Part shown: positions 15,002 to 22,022 of the stretch, in pieces
Position numbering within the stretch: position 1 is the first letter of the stretch
How the letters are laid out: every line of letters starts with the position of its first letter
Source of the DNA: CAMDBL01 sp964498125
GTDB lineage: Bacteria; Pseudomonadota; Alphaproteobacteria; Rhizobiales; Hyphomicrobiaceae
Reading direction: 5' to 3'
DNA length: 35,341 nucleotides
NCBI GenBank assembly: GCA_964498125.1
Contig: CAZCGE010000106.1
Location: 1 to 35,341, forward strand
Translations under genes and position numbers: made by a program
Notes under the pieces: generated by a model
What the model was told of the DNA's origin: nothing
Database searches by the model: none
What the model saw: the letters and a program-made list of their open reading frames with translations, nothing else

Positions 15002-16186
15002 ATGTCGCGACTTGCCTGCGCTATCGCCGCCGCCCTGGTTGTGCTGGCGGCCCCACTCACAATCGCCCGCGCCCAGGATCTCATCGTCGAGAAGAAGGTG
15101 CTGGAGATCGCCAGCTTCACCACGCAATCGGGCCGCACGTTGAAGAACGTCAAGATCGGCTGGGAGAGCCATGGCACGCTCAACGCAGACAGGTCGAACG
15201 CCGTGCTGATCTGCCACTTCTTCTCAGGAACCTCGCACGCCGCCGGCAAGTACGCGAGCGCCGACGCCGCGCCCGGCTACTGGGATGCCATCATCGGCCC
15301 CGGCAAGGCGATCGACACGACCAAGTACTTCGTGCTCAGCGCCGACACGCTGGTCAACCTCGGCGCGCATGATCCCAAGGTGGTGACCACGGGTCCGGCG
15401 ACGATCGATCCCGACACCGGCAAGCCCTACGGCATGAGCTTCCCGATCGTCACCATGCGCGACTTCGTCGAGACGCAGAAGAAGCTCGCCGACAGCCTCG
15501 GCATCACGAAATTCCACCTTGTCGCCGGCGCCTCGATGGGTGCGCTGCAAACCTACGAGTGGGCCGCCAGCTACCCCGACATGGTGGCGCGCATCATGCC
15601 CGTCATCGGCTTTGCCGAGGCCGACGCCAATTTGATCGCCTGGCTCGACATCTGGGCCTCGCCGATCCGCCTCGACCCCAAGTGGAATGGCGGCGACTAC
15701 TACGGCCGCGAGCCGCCGCTCGCCGGCCTCGCCCAGGCGCTGAAGGTCGTGACGCTGCACGCCCAGCACTGGAAGTGGGCCAACGCCGCCTTCGCCCGCA
15801 AATGGGCCAAGGAGGGCGACGACCCGGCCAAGAGTTTTGCCAACCGCTTCTCGGTGGAGGCCGTGCTCGACAACGCCGGGGCGGCGCGGGCCAAGATCTC
15901 GGACGCCAACCACTTCCTGTATCTGGTCAAGGCCAACCAGCTGTTCGTCGCCGGCGGCGGTACACTGGCCGATGGCCTGAAGCGCATCAAGGCGCCGACG
16001 CTGCTGATCACCCAGCCCGATGACCTGGTCTTCCACCCCGACGGCGTCAGGCAGACGCTCGACGGCCTGAAGGCCGGCGGCGCCAGCGTCGAGCACGTCA
16101 CGCTGATCGGTAACCGCGGCCACCTCGACGGCGTGCTCTCCATGAAGCAGGCGGAAAAGGCGATCGGGGCGTTTCTAGGAAAGTAG
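15002..16186 (+). CDS. Exported alpha/beta hydrolase with homoserine acetyltransferase (MetX) fold
   Basis: Encodes 394 aa. Residues 1-25 form a signal peptide (ACAIAAALVVLAAPLTIARA, cleavage near AQD), so the protein acts outside the cytoplasm. The core matches MetX-type alpha/beta hydrolases: IGWESHGTLN, VLICHFFSGTSHAAG, GAHDP and the nucleophile elbow GASMGALQ (Ser178). The acid is in TQPDD (Asp340/341) and the histidine in NRGHLDG (His374). True MetX acylates homoserine in the cytosol, so a secreted relative more likely acts as an esterase or acyltransferase on an unknown substrate. The ATG at 15002 is preceded by GTGGAGG at good spacing. It starts 55 bp after a palindromic element, which may carry or disturb its promoter. 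Confidence 0.9.
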   Translation: MSRLACAIAAALVVLAAPLTIARAQDLIVEKKVLEIASFTTQSGRTLKNVKIGWESHGTLNADRSNAVLICHFFSGTSHAAGKYASADAAPGYWDAIIGPGKAIDTTKYFVLSADTLVNLGAHDPKVVTTGPATIDPDTGKPYGMSFPIVTMRDFVETQKKLADSLGITKFHLVAGASMGALQTYEWAASYPDMVARIMPVIGFAEADANLIAWLDIWASPIRLDPKWNGGDYYGREPPLAGLAQALKVVTLHAQHWKWANAAFARKWAKEGDDPAKSFANRFSVEAVLDNAGAARAKISDANHFLYLVKANQLFVAGGGTLADGLKRIKAPTLLITQPDDLVFHPDGVRQTLDGLKAGGASVEHVTLIGNRGHLDGVLSMKQAEKAIGAFLGK

Positions 16187-16255
16187 ATCGGAGCGTGGCC
16201 GGCGCCGGCCGACCGTGGTCCGGCGGTTGGCCTTGGAGTCGTTCGGCTTCGGCGC

Positions 16256-16339
16256 GATAGATGCGCCTCAACCCGACATGCATGCTGGTTCGCCACCCAC
16301 GCCGACGTCGCGGCGTATGCGAAGGCGCATGCGGGGTAG
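16256..16339 (+). pseudogene. C-terminal remnant of a second polysaccharide deacetylase gene
   Basis: In the frame ending TAG at 16337-16339, codons from 16286 read WFATHADVAAYAKAHAG. The intact deacetylase at 7239-8138 ends WFATHADVAAYAKANAA. The protein match is near-exact, but many codons differ synonymously, so this is an old paralogue fragment and not a recent copy. Upstream of about 16283 the similarity fades and no start or catalytic motif exists. The remnant lies 7 bp from the minus-strand membrane protein/TIR cluster, suggesting that the gain of that cluster removed the rest of the gene. Confidence 0.8.
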
Positions 16340-16345
16340 GGGTCG

Positions 16346-16936
16346 TCAAGAGCGGATCGGTGGCGCCGAGAACATGCGGGTCAGTTCGTAATGCGAGAGT
16401 TCGTTCAACGCCAACAGCAGTGCCACACCCAGCACGAGCAGGCACAGGCGGACGAAGAACTGCTTGGGCTGGGCCAGCACCAGGACGGCGACACCGGCCA
16501 TCAGTGATCCGCCGGTACCAATCCACAGTGATAGGGCCTCGTTGCCATCGACACCTGTTGCAACCCGTTCGGCTGCGCTCTGGAAGGTCTCGCTGAAAAC
16601 CAAGCCGAGAACGCTGGCCGTCAATGCCGCGTACCAAGGCCAGTGGAGTAGACCAATGAAAATACTCAACCAGTACAGGCTGTAGAAAATGCCGAGGTTG
16701 ATCCATCGGGGATACTGCCGGAAATCGAAGGCGGGAACCTCGTTGAAGACAAGTTCATTGAAGCAGTAAATCGCGATGCCTATGGCCACATTGACGCGAG
16801 CAAGACTTCGCCACGTAATCGGTGAACGTCCGCTAGCCACAGAAAGTCGCGACCCTACAGCCATCGCGATGCACGCGATTCCCATCGTCAGCTGAAATCG
16901 GGCCGAGATGGTGAGGTCGATATGGACCCAGCCCAA
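16346..16936 (-). CDS. Six-helix membrane protein, partner of the TIR protein
   Basis: Encodes 196 aa with about six hydrophobic helices (starting near residues 14, 48, 80, 101, 138 and 160). No enzymatic motif and no family is recognised. The likely start is a TTG at 16936, three bases after the TIR gene stop. There is no separate ribosome-binding site, so translation is probably coupled; an internal ATG at 16885 is an alternative. Such tight coupling to a membrane-anchored TIR protein suggests that the two work together at the inner membrane. That is an inference. Confidence 0.75.
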   Translation of the reverse strand: MGWVHIDLTISARFQLTMGIACIAMAVGSRLSVASGRSPITWRSLARVNVAIGIAIYCFNELVFNEVPAFDFRQYPRWINLGIFYSLYWLSIFIGLLHWPWYAALTASVLGLVFSETFQSAAERVATGVDGNEALSLWIGTGGSLMAGVAVLVLAQPKQFFVRLCLLVLGVALLLALNELSHYELTRMFSAPPIRS

Positions 16937-16939
16937 GAG

Positions 16940-17488
16940 TTAGCGCCAGAAGGCCGCCACCCAGTTCGCCCACTGCGTCGTGATCCATCGCGCCCAAGCC
17001 GCCATCCGGATTACGCCATCGAGATTGGTGAAGACCGTGAGAACCGCCCCAATGATGCCAAGCGATGAAAGCATCTCGATGCGTAGCAGCTTTGTGACTT
17101 GGGATTCGGCGGGCGGTTTGGCTACCAGAGCCAGGACGGCACCGTGAATAAGATCCCGGCTCGCAAGGTCCTCTGTGTGCAGCACGTCGAAGGGCGGAGG
17201 GATGTCATCATACTCTACGGCGCCCAGGCGGACTGGGATCAGCTTCTGGCTGGCGTGAGCGCGTCCAGCCTCAGATCGCACCCAATCCGACTTCACCGAG
17301 TTTGTGGACCAAATCACGATCACGGCCCGTGCAATCCCGAGCTGCTTCATGATCTCGTCGCGAAACTCGTCACCGGCGCTGAGGGATCGATCCCACCACA
17401 CGGACCAACCCTTGGCCTCCAGCACGGCTGAAAGCATAAGTGCCGACGAACGGTCCTCCTTCGAGTAGGAGATGAAGATGTCGGCCAA
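16940..17488 (-). CDS. TIR-domain protein with C-terminal membrane anchor
   Basis: Encodes 182 aa. Residues 1-120 form a TIR_2-type domain. ADIFISYSKEDRSSA is the box 1 region, GWSVWWDRSLSAGDEF the BB-loop region, and SDWVRSEAGRAHASQKLIPVRL carries the putative catalytic glutamate, Glu73, of NAD-cleaving TIR domains. A hydrophobic segment follows at about 138-156. The start is a TTG at 17488 with GGGGAGG seven bases upstream; no ATG is available. Bacterial TIR proteins often deplete NAD+ in anti-phage defence (for example Thoeris ThsB or TIR-STING effectors), but some are virulence or signalling proteins. No Thoeris ThsA, STING, cyclase or Argonaute gene is adjacent. It belongs to a four-ORF minus-strand cluster. 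Confidence 0.9.
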   Translation of the reverse strand: MADIFISYSKEDRSSALMLSAVLEAKGWSVWWDRSLSAGDEFRDEIMKQLGIARAVIVIWSTNSVKSDWVRSEAGRAHASQKLIPVRLGAVEYDDIPPPFDVLHTEDLASRDLIHGAVLALVAKPPAESQVTKLLRIEMLSSLGIIGAVLTVFTNLDGVIRMAAWARWITTQWANWVAAFWR

Positions 17489-17515
17489 GCGCGTGCCTCC
17501 CCAGTCTCGGATAGG

Positions 17516-17647
17516 CTAGCGCGGGAAGCCTGTCGGCGCCATCCGCCGAATTTCGGGCGGGATGATTCCTGACGGCGGTATCGGGGCGACGGATTCTGCG
17601 GGTGCGTGCTTTTCGTCTCGAGATTTGTCATCACTGCTTTTCATCAT
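17516..17647 (-). CDS. Small proline-rich ORF upstream of the TIR gene (43 aa)
   Basis: ATGATG at 17647 opens a 43-aa frame with a charged N half (SSDDKSRDEKH) and a proline-rich C half (PIPPSGIIPPEIRRMAPTGFPR). It ends 27 bp before the TIR start and begins 17 bases inside the end of the preceding small frame, an overlap typical of coupled genes. No homologue is recognised and there is no strong ribosome-binding site, so whether it is translated is uncertain. Confidence 0.4.
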   Translation of the reverse strand: MMKSSDDKSRDEKHAPAESVAPIPPSGIIPPEIRRMAPTGFPR

Positions 17648-17897
17648 CGGCCCCGCGTCGGTGTGGCGAAGGTTCGGAGGGCCGTCCGAGACAGCGATCG
17701 GGATCGTTGAGAATGGTTTCCTTGGCCTGCGCAAAATCCATCTGAATACGGATGAAAGCCGCTCAGGCGGCGTCCATGTCGCGCGCAATGAAAAGGTGGT
17801 GTCGGCAGACTGGGGCCAGCTCGATTGAATGGAAGTAGGCATCGAGGAAGGCGCGCCAACGACCCGTGACGTCCAGTTTGTTCCAAGACACAGTCAT
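17631..17897 (-). pseudogene. Small ORF interrupted by one in-frame TGA
   Basis: From the ATG at 17897 the frame gives 44 aa (MTVSWNKLDVTGRWRAFLDA onward, ending ARDMDAA) and stops at TGA 17763-17765. The same frame continues without interruption for another 43 codons (AAFIRIQMDFAQAKETILND onward) to a TGA at 17631. Both halves have protein-like composition and the continuation reads as an amphipathic helix. This suggests one gene of about 88 codons with a nonsense mutation. Alternatives are two tiny genes (a second ATG lies at 17741) or stop readthrough. It is the first frame of the TIR cluster. No family is recognised. Confidence 0.4.
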
Positions 17898-18118
17898 GGA
17901 TAGGACTATGTCAGCGAAATGACGAAAAGGAAAGGACCGAGAGGCACGTGGAATCGTCGTGCTCACGTGTGGCATCCGTGCGCGAGTTGTGCTGGCTATT
18001 CGGATCCCTAGCTCTGGCGAAGTCGGCTGCGTATCAGCTTATTCGCGGGTATTGACAAGTGACTGGGGTTCCGTTGGTGGCGCAAGTCGTTATCACCTTC
18101 CCGACCCTATGCCCAGCC

Positions 18119-18595
18119 CTACCCCTTATCCCTCATCAGCCGCGCCTTCTGGCGGTCCCAGTCGCGTTTGGCGTCGGTTTCGCGCTTGTCGTGCAGTTGT
18201 TTGCCCTTGGCCAGCGCTAGGCGCAGCTTGGCCATGCCGCGGGCGTTGAAGTAGAGCTCCAGCGGCACGACGGTCATGCCCTGGCGCGCCACCGCGTTGG
18301 CGAGCTTGACGATCTCGCGCTTGTGCATCAGCAGTTTGCGCTTGCGGCGCGGCTCGTGCTGGAAGAACTGGCCGGCGGATTGCAACTCGGGGATATAGGA
18401 GTTGATCAGCCAGAGGCCATCCTCCTCGTAGGCGGCATAGCTTTCCGCGATGTTGGCCTGGCCCTTGCGCAGCGACTTGACCTCGGTGCCCTTCAGCTCG
18501 ATGCCGGCCTCCCAGGTCTCCTCGATGTGATAGTCGTAGCGCGCGCGGCGGTTTTCCGCGATGGTCTTGTGGGCCTTCGCCTTCTCGGCCGCCAT
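18119..18595 (-). CDS. smpB: SmpB, SsrA (tmRNA)-binding protein
   Basis: Encodes 158 aa. SmpB binds the tRNA-like part of tmRNA and brings it to stalled ribosomes in trans-translation. The OB-fold sequence is typical: KTIAENRRARYDYHIEETWEAGIELKGTEVKSLR, ESYAAYEEDGLWLINSYIPEL, and the LYFNARGMAKLRLALAKGKQLHDKR block. The basic tail (AKRDWDRQKARLMRDKG) folds into the ribosomal A site. Two consecutive ATGs (18598 and 18595) are possible; the second has better spacing to AAAGGA. It is directly downstream of dapA on the same strand, a common order in alphaproteobacteria. No ssrA gene is seen in the window. Confidence 0.97.
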   Translation of the reverse strand: MAAEKAKAHKTIAENRRARYDYHIEETWEAGIELKGTEVKSLRKGQANIAESYAAYEEDGLWLINSYIPELQSAGQFFQHEPRRKRKLLMHKREIVKLANAVARQGMTVVPLELYFNARGMAKLRLALAKGKQLHDKRETDAKRDWDRQKARLMRDKG

Positions 18596-18621
18596 CATCG
18601 ATCCTTTGCCGGCTGCCAGGC

Positions 18622-19524
18622 TTACTCCGCAGCCTTGGCCTGCAGCAGTCCGACCTTGGCCAGCGCTGCGTCGACGATCTTGCGTGTCGCCTCGGCGATC
18701 GGGGCGAGCGGCAACCGCGTCTCGGCGCCGCACAGGCCGAGGCGGGAGGCGGCGTACTTGACCGGTCCCGGACTGGTCTCGACAAACAGCGCATCGTGCA
18801 GCGGCATGAGCTGGTCCTGCAACTCGATCGCCTTCTCGTAGTTGCCTTCCAGGCAGGCGGTCTGGAACTGCGAGCACAGCCGCGGCGCGACGTTGGACGT
18901 GACCGAGATGCACCCCGTCCCGCCGTGCGCGTTGAATCCCATCGCCGTGGCATCCTCGCCGGACAGCTGCACGAACGCCGGCTTGCCCTTGACCACGCAA
19001 GCCAGCCGCTGCTGCGAGACGCGCGCCATGTTGGCGGTGGCGTCCTTGACGCCGATCACGTTCTTCAACTCGAAGCAGCGCGCCATGGTGGCGACGCTCA
19101 TGTCGACCACCGAGCGGCCGGGGATATTGTAGATGAGGATCGGGATGTCGGCTGCATCGTTGATCGCCTTGAAGTGCTGGTAGAGCCCTTCCTGCGTCGG
19201 CTTGTTGTAGTAGGGCGTGACGATCAACACGGCATCGGCGCCGGCCTTCTTGGCATGCTGGGTGAAATCAACCGCCTCGGCTGTCGAGTTCGATCCCGCG
19301 CCGGCGACCACCGGCACGCGACCGCGCGCGGTCTTGATGCATAGCTCGACCACCTGCTTGTGCTCGTCATGCGACAATGTCGGGCTCTCGCCGGTGGTGC
19401 CGACCGGAACCAGGCCGTGCGTGCCCTCCGTGATCTGCCACTCGACCAGGCGCTTGAAAGCGTCATCGTCGACGCGGCCATTGCGGAAGGGCGTGATGAG
19501 CGCGGTGAATGAACCCTTGAGCAT
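18622..19524 (-). CDS. dapA: 4-hydroxy-tetrahydrodipicolinate synthase
   Basis: Encodes 300 aa. DapA condenses pyruvate with aspartate semialdehyde in lysine and diaminopimelate biosynthesis. Active-site residues are all present: Thr43-Thr44 in VGTTGESPTL, Tyr132 in YNIPGR, Arg137 and the Schiff-base Lys160 in IGVKDAT. YYNKPTQEGL is also conserved. The full TIM-barrel length is kept. The ATG at 19524 has GAGGAGA five bases upstream. It precedes smpB on the same strand with a short gap and diverges from the lytic transglycosylase gene. Confidence 0.97.
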   Translation of the reverse strand: MLKGSFTALITPFRNGRVDDDAFKRLVEWQITEGTHGLVPVGTTGESPTLSHDEHKQVVELCIKTARGRVPVVAGAGSNSTAEAVDFTQHAKKAGADAVLIVTPYYNKPTQEGLYQHFKAINDAADIPILIYNIPGRSVVDMSVATMARCFELKNVIGVKDATANMARVSQQRLACVVKGKPAFVQLSGEDATAMGFNAHGGTGCISVTSNVAPRLCSQFQTACLEGNYEKAIELQDQLMPLHDALFVETSPGPVKYAASRLGLCGAETRLPLAPIAEATRKIVDAALAKVGLLQAKAAE

Positions 19525-19844
19525 GATCGTCTCCTCGGCGCCCTCGCGGCGCGCACATCACGGCGCGCCGCGCGCGGCGGCATGGCTGTCGTTTTCACAA
19601 GCCAACGGGCCAGTCGCCGGTCGCCGGCGACATCCGAGCTTGTCAGCGTCCACTCCCGGCGGCATGCTGGCCGAACACGAGCGCTGGACGCGCAACGCGA
19701 CACTATGCTCTCGTTCGCTGGCCTGCAAGTCACGACAGGCGCTTATGCGCGCTTTGTCGGGCTGCGGCGTCGTCTGTGTGACGCAGGGGTGGCGCTAGAG
19801 CGTCCCTGACTCGGAAAAGCCACGAGTTGGCGATAGGGCGACGC
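19525..19844. other. Divergent intergenic region dapA / lytic transglycosylase
   Basis: 320 bp holding the promoters of both flanking genes. No conserved gene, clear promoter pair or terminator is recognised. Short GC-rich inverted repeats such as GTCGCCGGTCGCCGGCGAC-like sequence near 19613-19632 are present, but their meaning is unknown. Confidence 0.5.
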
Positions 19845-22022
19845 ATGCAACGATTCATCGCCGTTCTGATTCTGGCCTGCCTGGCCCTTGCTTCGCCGCC
19901 GTCCATGGCGAGCACCACCGCCTCCAGTGCCATCAAGCCGGATGCGGCGGAGGTGGCCTACGTGGCGCTGCTGGATGAAGCCATAGCGCCGGTCCGCGAC
20001 CGGACCCCGGCGGTCGAGCAACTGCAGGTCCTGCGCGATGCCATCGGTGCGGCCAATGCCAAGGAGCCGGCCAAGGCCAAGCAATTGCGCGACCAGCTCA
20101 AGGACCCTGCGGCGGTCAAGCTGGTCGATTGGCATCGGCTGCGCGTCGGCTACGGGGACGCGGGAGAATATCGCGCCTTTCTCGAACAGAATCCGCATTG
20201 GCCGGACCGCGTCATGATCGGCCGGCGCTTCGAGGAGGCGCTGTTCACGCAGGGCGGGTCGGCCAACCTTCTCCGGGAGAGCCTGAAGGGGCGCGAGCCA
20301 CAGTCGGGCCTGGGCTATGCGGCGCTGGCCTCGCTGGCGCTGGCGGAAGGCGATCAGGCGCGGGCGCGTACATTTGCCGCCAAGGCGTGGCGCGAGCACG
20401 AAATCCCGGCCTTGCTCGAGACCGGCTTCCTGCAGCGATTGGGCCCGCTGCTGACGTCGGCGGACCATCGCTGGCGGTTCGATGTCATCCTGACGGACGA
20501 TCCGCGCTGGTCGAAGGATCGGGAGGAGCGCGCGGTCTATGCCAAGCGCCAGATCGGTCGTCTGGCCGACGGCGAGCGCAAGAAGGCGGAAGCGCGCTAT
20601 GCCGTGTTCACGCGCGCGGGCAATGCGCAAAAGCTGATGGATGCGATTCCCGCCACGGCCGCCAAGGACGACTGGGGCTTTGCCTTCCAGCGCGCGCAAC
20701 TGTTGCGCCGCGCCGGCAAGACCGAGGCGGCGGTCAAGCTGGTATTGTCGGCGCCGATCGATCCCAGCCGCATCGTCAACGCCGATGGCTGGTGGGAGGA
20801 ACGGCGGCTGCTGGCCTATGCCGCGCTGAAGGCGGATCAGCCGCAGCAGGCCTACGACCTGACGCGCGCGGCGGGGCCACTGGCGGCGAACCCGCTGAAG
20901 GAACAGACCTTCATGGCGGGGTGGCTGGCGCTGCGCCGCCTGGGTAACCCGAAGGCGGCCATCGGTCATTTCACGGAATTGCGCAAGGCGGCGGATGGCC
21001 CCCTGAGCGTCGCCAGGGCGGAATATTGGCTGGGTCGCACCCGGGAAGTGCTGGGCGAGGCTCAGGCCGCCAAGGCTCATTACCAGGCAGCGGCGGAGAA
21101 GTTCGACACCTTCCATGGCCAGCTCGCCCGCCAGAAGCTCACCCAGGGCGCGCAAGCGCTGCCGGTCAAGCCACCGGCGGCGCCGACGCCGGATGAGATC
21201 AAGCGCTTCAACGCCAATGATGCCGTGCAGGCCGCCGTGCTGGCGCGCAAGGCCGGTCTCGACAGCGCCATTATCCGCACGCTGCTCGGCGGCTTGCGCA
21301 ACGGGCTGAAGAGCGAGGCCGAATTGGCGATGAACGCGCATCTCGCGGAGGCGCTGGGCGACACGCAGATGGCGGTGCGCGTCGCCAAGACGGCGGTCGC
21401 CCAGGGCAAGAACCTAATTACCTACGCCTACCCGGTGCATCCGTTCCCGGCCTACAAGCCGCTGCGCGATCCACCGGAGCTGGCCTTTCTGCTGGCCATC
21501 GCCCGCCAGGAGAGCGAGTTCAACACGCAGATCGTGTCGGGCGCCGGCGCCCGCGGGCTGCTGCAAGTCATGCCGATCACGGCGAAGCACGTGTGCCGTG
21601 ACTACAAGATCAAGTGCGAGATCGAGCGGCTGCTGACGGACAAGCCCTACAACACGATGCTGGCCTCGGCCTATATCGGCGACCGCATGCGGGAGTTCGC
21701 CGGCTCCTACGTGCTGTCGATGGCCGGCTACAATGCGGGTCCGGGTCGTGCCCGCCAGTGGGTGCGCGAGTTCGGCGATCCGCGCGACGCAAAAGTTGAT
21801 CCGATCGACTGGATCGAGCGCATCCCCTTCACCGAGACGCGCGAGTATGTCGCCAAGGTGCTGGCGAATGTGCAGATCTACCGGGCGCGGCTCGGCGAGG
21901 GTGCGCGCGCGCTGCGGCTCGAGGAGGATCTGTTCAGGGCGCGCGGCAAGGCGGCATTGCCCGCGGCAGCCGGCGGCAACGAAACCGGGACGGCCGGCGG
22001 CGTCATGGCTGGTCGGGAATAG
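19845..22022 (+). CDS. Soluble lytic murein transglycosylase (Slt70-like)
   Basis: Encodes 725 aa with a signal peptide (RFIAVLILACLALASPPSMA). Residues about 40-500 form the helical superhelix (U/L-like) domain. The C-terminal SLT domain begins near residue 545: LAIARQESEFN with catalytic Glu556, GARGLLQVMPITAK, YNTMLASAYIGDRM and SMAGYNAGPGRARQW. It cleaves peptidoglycan glycan strands in the periplasm with 1,6-anhydro product formation. The ATG at 19845 is chosen because it starts the signal peptide; an upstream TTG adds six residues. The 3' end overlaps the convergent sulfotransferase gene by 20 bp. Confidence 0.94.
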   Translation: MQRFIAVLILACLALASPPSMASTTASSAIKPDAAEVAYVALLDEAIAPVRDRTPAVEQLQVLRDAIGAANAKEPAKAKQLRDQLKDPAAVKLVDWHRLRVGYGDAGEYRAFLEQNPHWPDRVMIGRRFEEALFTQGGSANLLRESLKGREPQSGLGYAALASLALAEGDQARARTFAAKAWREHEIPALLETGFLQRLGPLLTSADHRWRFDVILTDDPRWSKDREERAVYAKRQIGRLADGERKKAEARYAVFTRAGNAQKLMDAIPATAAKDDWGFAFQRAQLLRRAGKTEAAVKLVLSAPIDPSRIVNADGWWEERRLLAYAALKADQPQQAYDLTRAAGPLAANPLKEQTFMAGWLALRRLGNPKAAIGHFTELRKAADGPLSVARAEYWLGRTREVLGEAQAAKAHYQAAAEKFDTFHGQLARQKLTQGAQALPVKPPAAPTPDEIKRFNANDAVQAAVLARKAGLDSAIIRTLLGGLRNGLKSEAELAMNAHLAEALGDTQMAVRVAKTAVAQGKNLITYAYPVHPFPAYKPLRDPPELAFLLAIARQESEFNTQIVSGAGARGLLQVMPITAKHVCRDYKIKCEIERLLTDKPYNTMLASAYIGDRMREFAGSYVLSMAGYNAGPGRARQWVREFGDPRDAKVDPIDWIERIPFTETREYVAKVLANVQIYRARLGEGARALRLEEDLFRARGKAALPAAAGGNETGTAGGVMAGRE

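Noticed and set aside
15224..16123. 299-aa minus-strand frame
   Set aside because: Shadow of the MetX-fold hydrolase; low-complexity Gly/Arg/Val composition.
15002..16186. Annotation as metX (methionine biosynthesis)
   Set aside because: The signal peptide places the protein outside the cytoplasm, where homoserine acetylation would not serve the pathway.
18052..18075. TTGACA promoter pointing right at 18052
   Set aside because: No usable -10 box at 16-18 bp and the downstream genes are on the minus strand.
16940..18118. Thoeris or CBASS system
   Set aside because: Only a TIR protein and a multi-helix membrane protein are present; no ThsA-like SIR2/SLOG protein and no nucleotide cyclase.
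19743..21341. 532-aa minus-strand reading frame
   Set aside because: Shadow of the lytic transglycosylase gene; arginine/glutamine-rich with no recognisable domain.
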